A stretch of DNA of 6,338 bases from Desulfohalobiaceae bacterium (GTDB lineage Bacteria > Desulfobacterota > Desulfovibrionia > Desulfovibrionales > Desulfothermaceae): positions 1 through 6,338 of the forward strand of contig JAIPER010000219.1 in NCBI GenBank assembly GCA_021737115.1, written 5' to 3'. Made by a program: the position numbers and the translations under genes. The notes below the pieces were generated by a model that saw only the letters and a list, made by a program, of their open reading frames with translations, did no database searches and was not told the DNA's origin. Within the stretch, counting starts at the first letter, position 1. Each line of letters starts with the position of its first letter. This document shows positions 1 through 6,315 of the stretch, piece by piece.

Positions 1-90
1 TGACGGATGAGGTGACTCAAAGTTTCTTTTTTGATCAAACTGGCAATTGTTGTCTTCAACCCAATTACATAATAGCCTGGCTAAATTTCT

Positions 91-113
91 CATATAAATT
101 AATTAATTATATG
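91..113. repeat. AT-rich interrupted palindrome next to the hairpin
   Basis: CATATAA (91-97) and TTATATG (107-113) are exact inverted copies around an ATTAATTAA centre. It shares its last two bases with the GC-rich hairpin at 112-140. On the minus strand it contains TATAAT (111-106), which could act as a -10 box, but no good -35 box accompanies it. Confidence 0.4.
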
Positions 114-140
114 TCAGGCCTGCCAGAGGCAGGGCTGACA
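112..140 (-). terminator. Strong imperfect hairpin downstream of the methyltransferase gene
   Basis: TGTCAG-G-CCTGCC, an AGA loop, then GGCAGG-G-CTGACA can pair over 13 positions with a single G-G mismatch. It begins 82 bases beyond the methyltransferase stop. On the minus strand it is followed by an AT-rich stretch (TATAATTAATTAATTTATATG) rather than a clean T run. It could end the kinase-methyltransferase transcript, or be a protein-binding or repeat element. The structure is certain; the role is inferred. Confidence 0.4.
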
Positions 141-222
141 CCTGAAACCTCGATTTGCAAATTATTCACAATAAAATGTCCCTTACGTTTAAATGTCAAA
201 ACGTTGATACGAAGTCTCAATT

Positions 223-792
223 TCAGGCTCTTCTTTCGAATTTCATCTGGTAGTTGTATTGGCCGATTTCTCCATGATCGGTTTTTCGAAAGCCGAATTT
301 TTGGATTTTGTCTTCTGCCTCTTGTTCTGAAATGCGGATATGGACCGGCGGTCCAGGCCCGGTATCGATTTTTTTGAACTCGATGACAGCCAGAGTGCCG
401 CCGGGCTTTAGAACCCTGCCTGTTTCCAGAAGAGCGGCGGCCTGTTCCTCAGGTGAGAGATCATGAAGAACCGTAGCCATGAGGCAGAAGTCGATCGACT
501 CGTTCTCCAGGGGAATGTGCTTGGTGATATCGGCCAGTACGGGATTGATGTTGGTGATGTTTCTGTCTCGAATCGTGTCCTTGAGGCTATCGAGTCCCTC
601 TTTCCAGAGGTCCACGGCCTGGATCAGACCTCTTTCATCCAACACTTTCGAAATCTCCAGGCTGTAAAGTCCGACCCCGCAGGCTGCATCGAGCACCTGA
701 GCGCCTGGATGGATTTCGACGGCGACAAAGAAACCGGGCAGATCGATCAGATCCAGGCTGCTTTTCCCGGCGGCCACAGGCTTTTTCGTCAT
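223..792 (-). CDS. Small class I SAM-dependent methyltransferase (methyltransferase domain 11/25 type)
   Basis: Predicted 189-residue soluble cytoplasmic enzyme that would transfer a methyl group from S-adenosylmethionine; the acceptor cannot be told from sequence. Seen: motif I VLDAACGVGLYS (33-44), the acidic residue ending strand 2 in AVDLW (D61), LADIT (86-90), LMATVLHDL (104-112), and the RVLKPGGTLAVIEF strand (126-139) typical of UbiE-like and methyltransferase-11 folds. The C-terminus closes with a KFGFRKTD turn and a YNYQMKF strand, so the fold looks complete. The reading frame is open upstream to 882, but the ATG at 792 is preferred: it has a GAGGTG ribosome binding site five bases upstream, and the extra 30 residues are not methyltransferase-like. 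It lies 107 bases downstream of the kinase gene on the same strand, so co-transcription is possible. Family is confident; specific function is unknown. Confidence 0.9.
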   Translation of the reverse strand: MTKKPVAAGKSSLDLIDLPGFFVAVEIHPGAQVLDAACGVGLYSLEISKVLDERGLIQAVDLWKEGLDSLKDTIRDRNITNINPVLADITKHIPLENESIDFCLMATVLHDLSPEEQAAALLETGRVLKPGGTLAVIEFKKIDTGPGPPVHIRISEQEAEDKIQKFGFRKTDHGEIGQYNYQMKFERRA

Positions 793-797
793 GCATT

Positions 798-803
798 CAC
801 CTC
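798..803 (-). promoter_or_regulatory. Ribosome binding site fixing the methyltransferase start
   Basis: GAGGTG on the minus strand lies five bases before the ATG at 792. It favours this start over the in-frame upstream ATGs at 819 and 882. Confidence 0.7.
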
Positions 804-863
804 GTGTATAACCGGCCATGTGAGATGACCATATAAATTTCGAACAGGCACTGAAGTTCCCAT

Positions 864-876
864 CTGTGGCCCACAG
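864..876. repeat. Short inverted repeat between the kinase and methyltransferase genes
   Basis: CTGTGG and CCACAG flank a single central base. It lies 24 bases beyond the kinase stop codon and is not followed by a T run on either strand, so termination is unlikely. The remainder of the 107-base gap shows no convincing promoter. Confidence 0.3.
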
Positions 877-899
877 TAGCACATATGACCAATCGCCGA

Positions 900-2942
900 T
901 CAGGGATTCATCGGAACAGCCTGCTCCTGATCCAGGACCTCACGCACTTTGGCCGCCAACTGCTCCACACCGAAGGGCTTCTGGATGAATTCCACCTTTT
1001 CCTCCAGGATTTGACCCTGGGAAATGACATCATCCGTGTATCCGGACATGTAGAGGACCTTCAGTCCAGGCCGCAGTGAAGCCAGCTCCCTGTAGACCTC
1101 CCTGCCGTTCATGCCGGGCATGACCACGTCCGTGAGGAGAAGATGGATCGCGCCTTCTTCGCTGCGAACCGTATCCTGGGCCATTTGTCCGTCTCCTGCC
1201 TGCAGCACGGTGTAGCCCCGGTTTTCCAAAATCGTGGCGGCCAGTTTCCGGACCTTATCGTCGTCCTCCACCACCAGGATGGTCTCCGTGCCCCTGGTCG
1301 CGGTTTTTTCTCTTTCCGGGGACGGTTCTGACTCTTTTTGGGCTTCCTTGTTCAAGGGAAGGTAGACCTTGAACACGGCCCCCAGGCCTGGTTCGCTGTA
1401 GACCCAGATGTTTCCGCCGTGCTGCTTGACGATCCCATAGACCGTGGCCAGCCCCAGACCGGTCCCTTCCCCTTTTGTCTTCGTAGTGAAAAAAGGGTCG
1501 AAGATCTGTTCCAGGGTTTCCCTTTCCATCCCGACGCCCGTGTCGCTGACCGCCAGCATGGCATGCGGCCCGGGTGTCACGCCTTGGTGGGTTCTGGCAT
1601 AGTCCTCGTCCAGGTCGATCTGCTGCGTGGTGACGGTCATGGTTCCGCCTCCCGGCATGGCGTCCTGGGCATTGATGGCCAGGTTCATGAGCACCTGTTC
1701 CATCTGGCCCCGGTCCACCCTGACCGGCAACGGCCTGGAGGACAGATAGGGCTTGATGGAGACATCCTCGCGAATGGTCCTGCGGAGAAGCTTTTCGAAG
1801 TCCTTAACGATCTGATTCAGGTCCAGGGTTTGTATTTCCAGGGTCTGTTTGCGCCCGAATGCCAAAAGCTGGCGGGTCAGATCGCTTGCTCTTCTGGCCG
1901 CGGTGCGGATTTCTTCAGCCAATTGCCGCCTAGAATCGGCTCCGGGCAGGTCGTCCAGCAGCATTTCCGAATAGGCCAGGATGGGGCTCAGGAGGTTGTT
2001 GAAATCATGGGCCACCCCGCCTGCCAGCCGTCCCACGGACTCCATCTTCTGGGCCTGGATCAACTGCTCCTGCAGCTTGACCCGTTCCTCTTCGGCCTGG
2101 ATCCGCTCGGTGATGTCCATGATGATGCCGAACACCTTCCTGACTTTCCCCTTTATCATGACAGGATTGCCGATGGTCCGGACCCAGAGACGATCTCCTG
2201 TTGCCGAATCAAAACGAAGCTCCAGATCGTAGGGTTTCCCCTGATGCATGGCATCGGAAAAAGCTTCTTTGATGGTTTTTCGATCCTTCGGAGCGTAGAA
2301 GTCCAGATCCTGCTGCAGGTCGTTGGGATCGAATTCGTTTTTTCTCACGCCATGGATACGGTAGACTTCATCCGTCCAGGTTGTTCTTTGCTCTTTTGCA
2401 TCGTACTCCCAGCCGCCTACTTTGGTCAGCCTCTGAGTTTCTTCCAACAGGCGCTGGCTTCTGCGCAAGGCCTCCTCCACCCGCTTGCGCCCGGTGATGT
2501 CCTGTCCCGAGCTTAAGGTGCCGACGAGATTGCCGTTCTCATCTTTGAGCAGGGTATTGTTCCAGGCGATGACCCTTTCCTGGCCGCTTTCAGTCACAAC
2601 CGGATTCTCGTAATACTCAGCCGAATCAATTTGGCCGGATATCAATCTCCTGAAAACGGATCTGACGTCCTCCTTGCTGCCCGGGGGCAAAAAACCGAAC
2701 CAGTCCGCCCCGATGATCTCCTCCTGGTCATAGCCGAGGATCTCGCTGCCCTTCTTATTGATGAAGGACACGTTCCCTTTGGTGTCAATGACCAGGATGG
2801 CCACTGCAGCTATGTCAAGATATTCCCGGGCCAGATCCCTCTCTTCCCGCAGGGCCTCTTCTTTTTGCCGGCGGTCCTGTTCGGCTTTTTCCAGCTCCTG
2901 GACCCGCTTTTCCAGTTCTGCATAGGTTCTTTTTGTCGACAT
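900..2942 (-). CDS. Soluble hybrid sensor histidine kinase, PAS-PAS-HisKA-HATPase-REC
   Basis: Predicted 680-residue signalling kinase that autophosphorylates on histidine and passes the phosphate to its own receiver domain. Domains in order: N-terminal coiled coil (about 6-40), PAS 1 (about 36-152, ending SGQDITGRKR), PAS 2 of the PAS_3 type (about 165-282, with WTDEVYRIHG and ending MDITER), HisKA with GGVAHDFNNLL (catalytic His312), and HATPase with the N box around Asn424 (NLAINAQDAM), G1 DTGVGM (from Asp467), FDPFFTTK, and G2 GTGLGL (493-498). A receiver domain follows (about 553-670) with acidic pair Glu559/Asp560, phosphoacceptor Asp605 in LLTDVVMPGMNG, Ser633 and Lys655 in QKPF. All key residues are intact. 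No membrane segment or signal peptide is visible, so sensing is probably cytoplasmic through the PAS domains. No separate DNA-binding response regulator lies nearby, so its output partner is unknown. The ATG at 2942 is preferred over in-frame ATGs at 2948 and 2960 because GGGAGG lies six bases before it. Confidence 0.95.
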   Translation of the reverse strand: MSTKRTYAELEKRVQELEKAEQDRRQKEEALREERDLAREYLDIAAVAILVIDTKGNVSFINKKGSEILGYDQEEIIGADWFGFLPPGSKEDVRSVFRRLISGQIDSAEYYENPVVTESGQERVIAWNNTLLKDENGNLVGTLSSGQDITGRKRVEEALRRSQRLLEETQRLTKVGGWEYDAKEQRTTWTDEVYRIHGVRKNEFDPNDLQQDLDFYAPKDRKTIKEAFSDAMHQGKPYDLELRFDSATGDRLWVRTIGNPVMIKGKVRKVFGIIMDITERIQAEEERVKLQEQLIQAQKMESVGRLAGGVAHDFNNLLSPILAYSEMLLDDLPGADSRRQLAEEIRTAARRASDLTRQLLAFGRKQTLEIQTLDLNQIVKDFEKLLRRTIREDVSIKPYLSSRPLPVRVDRGQMEQVLMNLAINAQDAMPGGGTMTVTTQQIDLDEDYARTHQGVTPGPHAMLAVSDTGVGMERETLEQIFDPFFTTKTKGEGTGLGLATVYGIVKQHGGNIWVYSEPGLGAVFKVYLPLNKEAQKESEPSPEREKTATRGTETILVVEDDDKVRKLAATILENRGYTVLQAGDGQMAQDTVRSEEGAIHLLLTDVVMPGMNGREVYRELASLRPGLKVLYMSGYTDDVISQGQILEEKVEFIQKPFGVEQLAAKVREVLDQEQAVPMNP

Positions 2943-2948
2943 GTTCAT

Positions 2949-2954
2949 CCTCCC
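2949..2954 (-). promoter_or_regulatory. Ribosome binding site fixing the kinase start
   Basis: GGGAGG on the minus strand ends six bases before the ATG at 2942. The ATG at 2948 would directly abut it and the ATG at 2960 lies upstream of it, so 2942 is the best start. Confidence 0.7.
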
Positions 2955-2960
2955 GGTCAA

Positions 2961-2989
2961 ATACTAAGCTTATTGATGTTCTTATGCAA
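2961..2989 (-). promoter_or_regulatory. Weak candidate sigma70-type promoter for the kinase gene
   Basis: On the minus strand TTGCAT (2989-2984) and TAGTAT (2966-2961) are separated by 17 bases, each matching four of six consensus positions. Transcription would begin close to 2954, leaving a leader of only about a dozen bases that starts at the ribosome binding site. That is unusually short, so the call is tentative. Confidence 0.25.
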
Positions 2990-2991
2990 TA

Positions 2992-3013
2992 TGCGAGTTG
3001 AAACGACTCCGCA
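2992..3013. repeat. Inverted repeat in the divergent intergenic region
   Basis: TGCGAGTTG and CGACTCCGCA can pair as a nine-base-pair stem with one bulged C, one G-T pair and an AAA loop. It sits three bases upstream of the candidate kinase -35 box and about 60 bases upstream of the plus-strand -35 box. There is no following T run, so it does not look like a terminator. An operator is a possible role, unproven. Confidence 0.4.
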
Positions 3014-3073
3014 GCACAATACAGGACCCGTCAAAATGCGGATCAAAAGCGCAGGCCCGGGTTATGCACGATC

Positions 3074-3103
3074 TGGACAAAAGATTCTTTTCTCCTCTAT
3101 AAT
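3074..3103 (+). promoter_or_regulatory. Strong sigma70-type promoter for the UroD-family gene
   Basis: TGGACA (3074-3079, five of six consensus positions) and a perfect TATAAT (3098-3103) are separated by 18 bases. Transcription should start near 3110, giving an untranslated leader of about 105 bases before the ATG at 3216. This is the best promoter match in the window. Confidence 0.65.
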
Positions 3104-3137
3104 CAAATTCCTGTCTTGAATCATTTATATGAATGTT

Positions 3138-3200
3138 CCGTCAAGGACGGCGGGCTCTTGATTCCAGAGACCTTCCCGAAAAAGGGGGACACTGGATCAA
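3138..3200 (+). promoter_or_regulatory. Structured 5' leader of the UroD-family gene
   Basis: The predicted leader holds two foldable elements. The first is a CCGTC-AAG-GACGG hairpin (3138-3150). The second is a longer arm: TTGAT (3158-3162) and CCAG (3164-3167), with one bulged T between them, pair with CTGGATCAA (3192-3200), and the enclosed loop can form a short TTCCC/GGGGG stem with two G-U pairs. The long arm ends three bases before the AGGAG ribosome binding site (3204-3208). It matches no riboswitch class that I recognise. The pairing is seen; a regulatory role is inferred. Confidence 0.3.
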
Positions 3201-3215
3201 CACAGGAGAAAATGC

Positions 3216-4310
3216 ATGGCTCACTACACACCCACCCCATCCTTTTTTAAGGCCGGTGAAAACCGCTTCAGAACCGTTCTCAACGGGAAAACACCGGATC
3301 GAGCCCCGGTGGCGGCCCAGATGCACGAATTTTCCATGCGTCAAAGCGGACTCAAGGCCCGGGAATTTTACACCAGGGCCGAGGTCTTTGTGCCCGCAGT
3401 CCTCAAGTGGATGGAGGAACTGAATATCGACATCCCTTTTCTGGATTTCGATGCCTACAATATCGAGGCGGAAGGCCTGGGCCAGATCATTCGCTACAGC
3501 GACGACAACATGCCGGACGTCGATCCCCACAATCGTTTGCTGCAGGATAAATCCAAGGTACTAAACATTCGAACACCTGACTTTGAAAGAGATGGGCGGT
3601 TCGCTAACGTTGCGGCCATGTACCGTCTGTTTCATGAACTGACCGGGGTTAAACCGGTGATGCGCTTTACGGCCCCGTTCAGTCTGGCCACGCAGCTTCG
3701 GGGGGTGGATACCCTGCTCATCGACATCTACGAAGACCCGGCCTGGGTTGATGAACTGTTTACCGTCCTGACCGAAGAGGTGCTGGCACCGTATCTGCTG
3801 TACTTGAAAGAACAGGTGTTAAACGATTACCCGGGGCACGGGCTGGGCGGGGCCGACGCCATGGCCTCGCCCCCGATTCTGAGTCCGAAAATGCTGCAGG
3901 ACTGGGTAGTCCCCTATTTTCTGCGCTTGCGGGAGCTGGTGGGTCCGGAGGTGTACCTGCCGAATTGGTGGGGGGATCGCTACTTTAAGAAACCCGAGGA
4001 TATGTTTGCCTTGAAAAAACAGGTCTGTCCCGCATTTCTCGAGGTTCAAGACCCGGATCTGGAAAAAATCGGGCCTGAAGTATGTAAACAATACGCCACG
4101 GACCACTCCCTGCCCCTCGTTCTAGGCCTGGGATCGGTATTTCTGGCAACCGCACAACCGGACGAGATCTATGAGCGGGTCAAATACTATGTGCGGCTTG
4201 GCAGAGAAAACCCGGGGTTCTATTTCTATCTGTGCAATCTGGGGGCGACGACTCCGCTGCAGAATATTGATGCGGCCATGAGGGCGGTGCAAGACTATGG
4301 GAGGTACTAA
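3216..4310 (+). CDS. Uroporphyrinogen decarboxylase/MtaA-superfamily protein, divergent active site
   Basis: Predicted 364-residue soluble protein, close to the usual 340-370 of HemE and MtaA-type enzymes. Superfamily signs: NRFRTVLNGKTPDRAPV (16-32), a typical family opening; MRQSG (41-45), resembling the HemE MRQAGR motif; FLDFDAYNIEAEGLG (76-90), at the place of HemE's FSDIL...AMG; LGGADAMASPPILSPKM (210-226), the common D-x-S-x-LSP segment; and NLGATTPLQNI (341-351), at the family's C-terminal TP-x-x-N-I motif. It departs from HemE by lacking the second Arg and the NLGHG histidine, and from MtaA-type corrinoid methyltransferases by having NWWGD (250-254) where the zinc-binding H-x-C-G is expected, although Cys340 remains. 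It is therefore probably not a heme-pathway decarboxylase; a methyl-transfer or other decarboxylation role is possible. The ATG at 3216 is seven bases after AGGAG; the ATG at 3212 is out of frame. It stands alone, convergent with ugpC. Confidence 0.85.
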   Translation: MAHYTPTPSFFKAGENRFRTVLNGKTPDRAPVAAQMHEFSMRQSGLKAREFYTRAEVFVPAVLKWMEELNIDIPFLDFDAYNIEAEGLGQIIRYSDDNMPDVDPHNRLLQDKSKVLNIRTPDFERDGRFANVAAMYRLFHELTGVKPVMRFTAPFSLATQLRGVDTLLIDIYEDPAWVDELFTVLTEEVLAPYLLYLKEQVLNDYPGHGLGGADAMASPPILSPKMLQDWVVPYFLRLRELVGPEVYLPNWWGDRYFKKPEDMFALKKQVCPAFLEVQDPDLEKIGPEVCKQYATDHSLPLVLGLGSVFLATAQPDEIYERVKYYVRLGRENPGFYFYLCNLGATTPLQNIDAAMRAVQDYGRY

Positions 4311-4313
4311 AAA

Positions 4314-4334
4314 GGTTCCGGGTTCACGGTTAAG
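4314..4334. repeat. Three degenerate GGTTNNN heptads
   Basis: GGTTCCG, GGTTCAC and GGTTAAG lie end to end in the convergent gap just after the UroD-family stop codon. Only the first four bases of each unit are conserved, so it may be chance. Confidence 0.25.
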
Positions 4335-4362
4335 AAAAAGAAAATAGCCCTCTGATTTCAGA
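4330..4362 (-). terminator. Weak candidate terminator of the ugp operon
   Basis: On the minus strand, ten bases past the ugpC stop, TCTGA and TCAGA (4362-4351) can pair. A T-rich tract (about 4346-4331) follows after a short GGGC spacer. The stem is only four to five base pairs with a very small loop, so efficient intrinsic termination is doubtful. No better candidate exists in the 61-base convergent gap. Confidence 0.25.
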
Positions 4363-4371
4363 CTTCGAATT

Positions 4372-5466
4372 TCAATCCTGCCTGGGTGTTGTCCGTCTGA
4401 TGCGGGCGCCGCTTTCGATGTCGAAGAAGTGGAGTTTGGTGGGGTCGAGGTCGAGCAGGATCGTATCCCCGGCCGAAATCCTGGGGCTGCCGGGCAGGCG
4501 TGCAATCAGTGCGTCTTCCATTTCGGCGATGCCGCAGTGGATCACGGTATCGGAGCCCAGGGGCTCGACCAGGTCCACCCGGGCCTGAAAGGCGTTGCCC
4601 TGTTGCTCAGCCGCCTTGTGCAGGTCTTCGGGACGTATGCCCAGGGTGAAGCTTCCGGGCCGGGAAAGCGGCCGTCTGAGCCTGAGATTGATCCGTCCGG
4701 CAACTGTCACGCTGAGGCGGTCATGGTCCACGACCGCCTCCAGCATGTTCATGGCCGGCGAACCGATGAAGCGGGCCACGAAGAGGGAGGCCGGCTGTTC
4801 GTAGATTTCCGTCGGCGCTGCCAGCTGTTCCATGTGACCTTCCCGGATGACCATGATCCGGTCGGCCAGGGTCATGGCCTCGATCTGGTCGTGGGTCACA
4901 TAGATGCTGGTGTGGCCGAGGCGTCGATGGAGCTTCTTCAGCTCCACCCGCATCTGATTGCGAAGCTTGGCGTCTAGGTTGGAGAGGGGTTCGTCAAAAA
5001 GGAACACGCTGGGCTCGCGTACGATGGCCCGGCCCATGGCCACGCGCTGGCGCTGCCCGCCGGAGAGCTGGCGCGGCCGGCGATCGAGCATATCGGAGAG
5101 GCCGAGTATGCGGGCGGCATCCTCGACCCGTTTTCGGGTCTCCTTTTTTGCAATTCCCCTGACCTTGAGGCTGTAGGCCATATTGGCAAAGACGCTCATG
5201 TGCGGATAGAGGGCGTAGTTCTGAAAGACCATGGCGATGTCGCGGGCTTTTGGCTCCAGATCGTTGACCACGGTGTTGTTGATCAGTACTTCCCCGGAGG
5301 TGATGTCCTCGAGTCCGGCGATCATGCGCAGGACTGTTGACTTGCCGCAGCCCGACGGCCCCACGATAACCAGAAACTCTCCCTCGGTGATCTTGGCGCT
5401 GACGCCGTGCACAACCTCGGACTTGCCGAAGCTTTTGCGCACGTCCTTCAGATGCACTTCTGCCAT
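4372..5466 (-). CDS. ugpC: sn-Glycerol-3-phosphate-type ABC importer, ATP-binding protein UgpC
   Basis: Predicted 364-residue cytoplasmic ATPase of the MalK/UgpC (CUT1) group that powers uptake through the UgpA-UgpE channel. Seen: Walker A GPSGCGKST (36-44), Q-loop Gln82 in MVFQNYALYPHM, signature LSGGQ (134-138), Walker B VFLFDEP (154-160, catalytic Glu159), D-loop SNLD (162-165) and H-loop His192 in YVTHDQIEAM. A TOBE/OB regulatory domain covers roughly 235-345, with the MalK-like GIRPEDL at 276-282. All catalytic residues are intact, and the length is similar to E. coli UgpC (356). The start ATG directly abuts the ugpE stop codon, with GGAG six bases upstream inside the end of ugpE, which implies co-translation. 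ATPases of this group serve several sugar importers, so the Ugp assignment rests mainly on the adjacent UgpE. No ugpQ phosphodiesterase gene follows. Confidence 0.93.
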   Translation of the reverse strand: MAEVHLKDVRKSFGKSEVVHGVSAKITEGEFLVIVGPSGCGKSTVLRMIAGLEDITSGEVLINNTVVNDLEPKARDIAMVFQNYALYPHMSVFANMAYSLKVRGIAKKETRKRVEDAARILGLSDMLDRRPRQLSGGQRQRVAMGRAIVREPSVFLFDEPLSNLDAKLRNQMRVELKKLHRRLGHTSIYVTHDQIEAMTLADRIMVIREGHMEQLAAPTEIYEQPASLFVARFIGSPAMNMLEAVVDHDRLSVTVAGRINLRLRRPLSRPGSFTLGIRPEDLHKAAEQQGNAFQARVDLVEPLGSDTVIHCGIAEMEDALIARLPGSPRISAGDTILLDLDPTKLHFFDIESGARIRRTTPRQD

Positions 5467-6315
5467 TTACTTCTCCGTTTCAATAAGTCCTTTGACGAAC
5501 AGGCGCTGCATAACCAGAACCACGATCACCGGGGGCAGCAACCCGAGGATGGCCGTGGCCATGATCATGTTCCACTGAGGCACCCAGTCCGTGGCGGTGA
5601 CCATGCGCTGGATGCCCATGACCACGGTGTACATGTTCTCCTCCGTGGTCACCAGCAGCGGCCAGAGATACTGGTTCCAGCCGTAGATGAACAGGATCAC
5701 GAACAAGGCCGCGATGTTGGTTCGCGACAGGGGCAAAACCACGTCCCAGAAGAAGCGAAGCGGCCCCGCGCCGTCGATGCGGGCGGCTTCCAGGAGTTCG
5801 TCCGGAATAGTCATGAAGAACTGCCGGAACAAAAAGGTGGCCGTGGCTGAGGCGATAAGCGGCAGGATCAGCCCAGCGTAGGTGTTTAACATGTGCAGGT
5901 CGGCGATGACCTGGAAGGTCGGCAGAATGCGGACTTCGACAGGCAGCATGAGGGTGATGAAGATGAGCCAGAAAAAAACTGGACGCAGGGGAAAGCGGAA
6001 GTAGACGATGGCGTAGGAGGAGATGAGGGAGATGGAGATCTTGCCCACGGCGATGCCCAGGGCCATGATCAGGGAGTTGACCATCATCAGGCCCACCGGA
6101 GCGCTGCGGGCGGCGCTCATGCCGCTGCCCAGGATCTGTTTGTAGTTATCGATGAACTGCCCGCCGAACCAGGCCGGGATGCGGCCGAGCAGATTTTCCA
6201 CGGGATGTGAGGAGGCCACTAGGGCCACGTAAATGGGAAACAGGACCAGGACCACTCCGGACAAGAGCACCAGGTGACGGATGACCGTGGAAAAGGGACG
6301 CTTTTCGACCATCAT
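5467..6315 (-). CDS. ugpE: sn-Glycerol-3-phosphate-type ABC importer, permease UgpE
   Basis: Predicted 282-residue inner-membrane permease, almost the same length as E. coli UgpE (281). It closely resembles the E. coli protein as I remember it, for example FFWLIFITLMLPVEVRI (114-130), ASATATFLFRQFFMT (155-169) and FIYGWNQYLWPLL (209-221). Six membrane segments are visible near 11-33, 78-104, 113-135, 145-165, 200-222 and 250-272. The cytoplasmic EAA loop that docks on the ATPase is EAARIDGAGPLRFFWDVVLPL, 176-196. It pairs with UgpA to form the channel for glycerol-3-phosphate or glycerophosphodiesters; substrate choice depends on UgpB, which is outside the window. The ATG at 6315 is chosen because GGAG lies eight bases upstream and it overlaps the ugpA stop; the next codon, at 6312, is also ATG and is an alternative. 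Its TAA stop is followed immediately by ugpC. Confidence 0.95.
   Translation of the reverse strand: MMVEKRPFSTVIRHLVLLSGVVLVLFPIYVALVASSHPVENLLGRIPAWFGGQFIDNYKQILGSGMSAARSAPVGLMMVNSLIMALGIAVGKISISLISSYAIVYFRFPLRPVFFWLIFITLMLPVEVRILPTFQVIADLHMLNTYAGLILPLIASATATFLFRQFFMTIPDELLEAARIDGAGPLRFFWDVVLPLSRTNIAALFVILFIYGWNQYLWPLLVTTEENMYTVVMGIQRMVTATDWVPQWNMIMATAILGLLPPVIVVLVMQRLFVKGLIETEK

Larger units (their letters stand above)
1..222. other. AT-rich non-coding stretch at the left edge
   Basis: No gene with recognisable protein features is visible. The stretch is clearly more AT-rich than the coding regions and contains the TTTGATCAAA palindrome (30-39), the AT palindrome (91-113) and the hairpin (112-140). 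A minus-strand frame beginning with ATG at 93 stays open to the left edge (31 codons) but has no ribosome binding site, so it is not called as a gene. Confidence 0.5.

Noticed and set aside
1..93. A minus-strand frame from the ATG at 93, open to the left edge for 31 codons.
   Set aside because: It has no ribosome binding site and begins inside an AT palindrome; its composition is not convincing. It could only be revived by sequence to the left.
12..377. A 121-codon plus-strand frame starting with GTG near the left edge.
   Set aside because: It runs antisense into the end of the methyltransferase gene, has no recognisable domain, and crosses the hairpin and AT palindrome.
793..882. A 30-residue N-terminal extension of the methyltransferase.
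   Set aside because: The ATG at 792 has a well-placed GAGGTG, and the extension does not resemble the family's N-terminus.
1338..2516. A 392-codon open frame on the plus strand, antisense to the kinase gene.
   Set aside because: It mirrors the conserved HisKA and HATPase coding sequence and has no recognisable domain. Long antisense frames are common opposite GC-rich genes.
3216..4310. Calling this gene hemE (heme-pathway uroporphyrinogen decarboxylase).
   Set aside because: The second conserved Arg of MRQAGR and the NLGHG histidine are missing, and no other heme genes are nearby.
5407..5850. A 147-codon plus-strand frame rich in His, Asp and Gly.
   Set aside because: It is the antisense shadow of ugpE and the start of ugpC, with the biased composition typical of such shadows.
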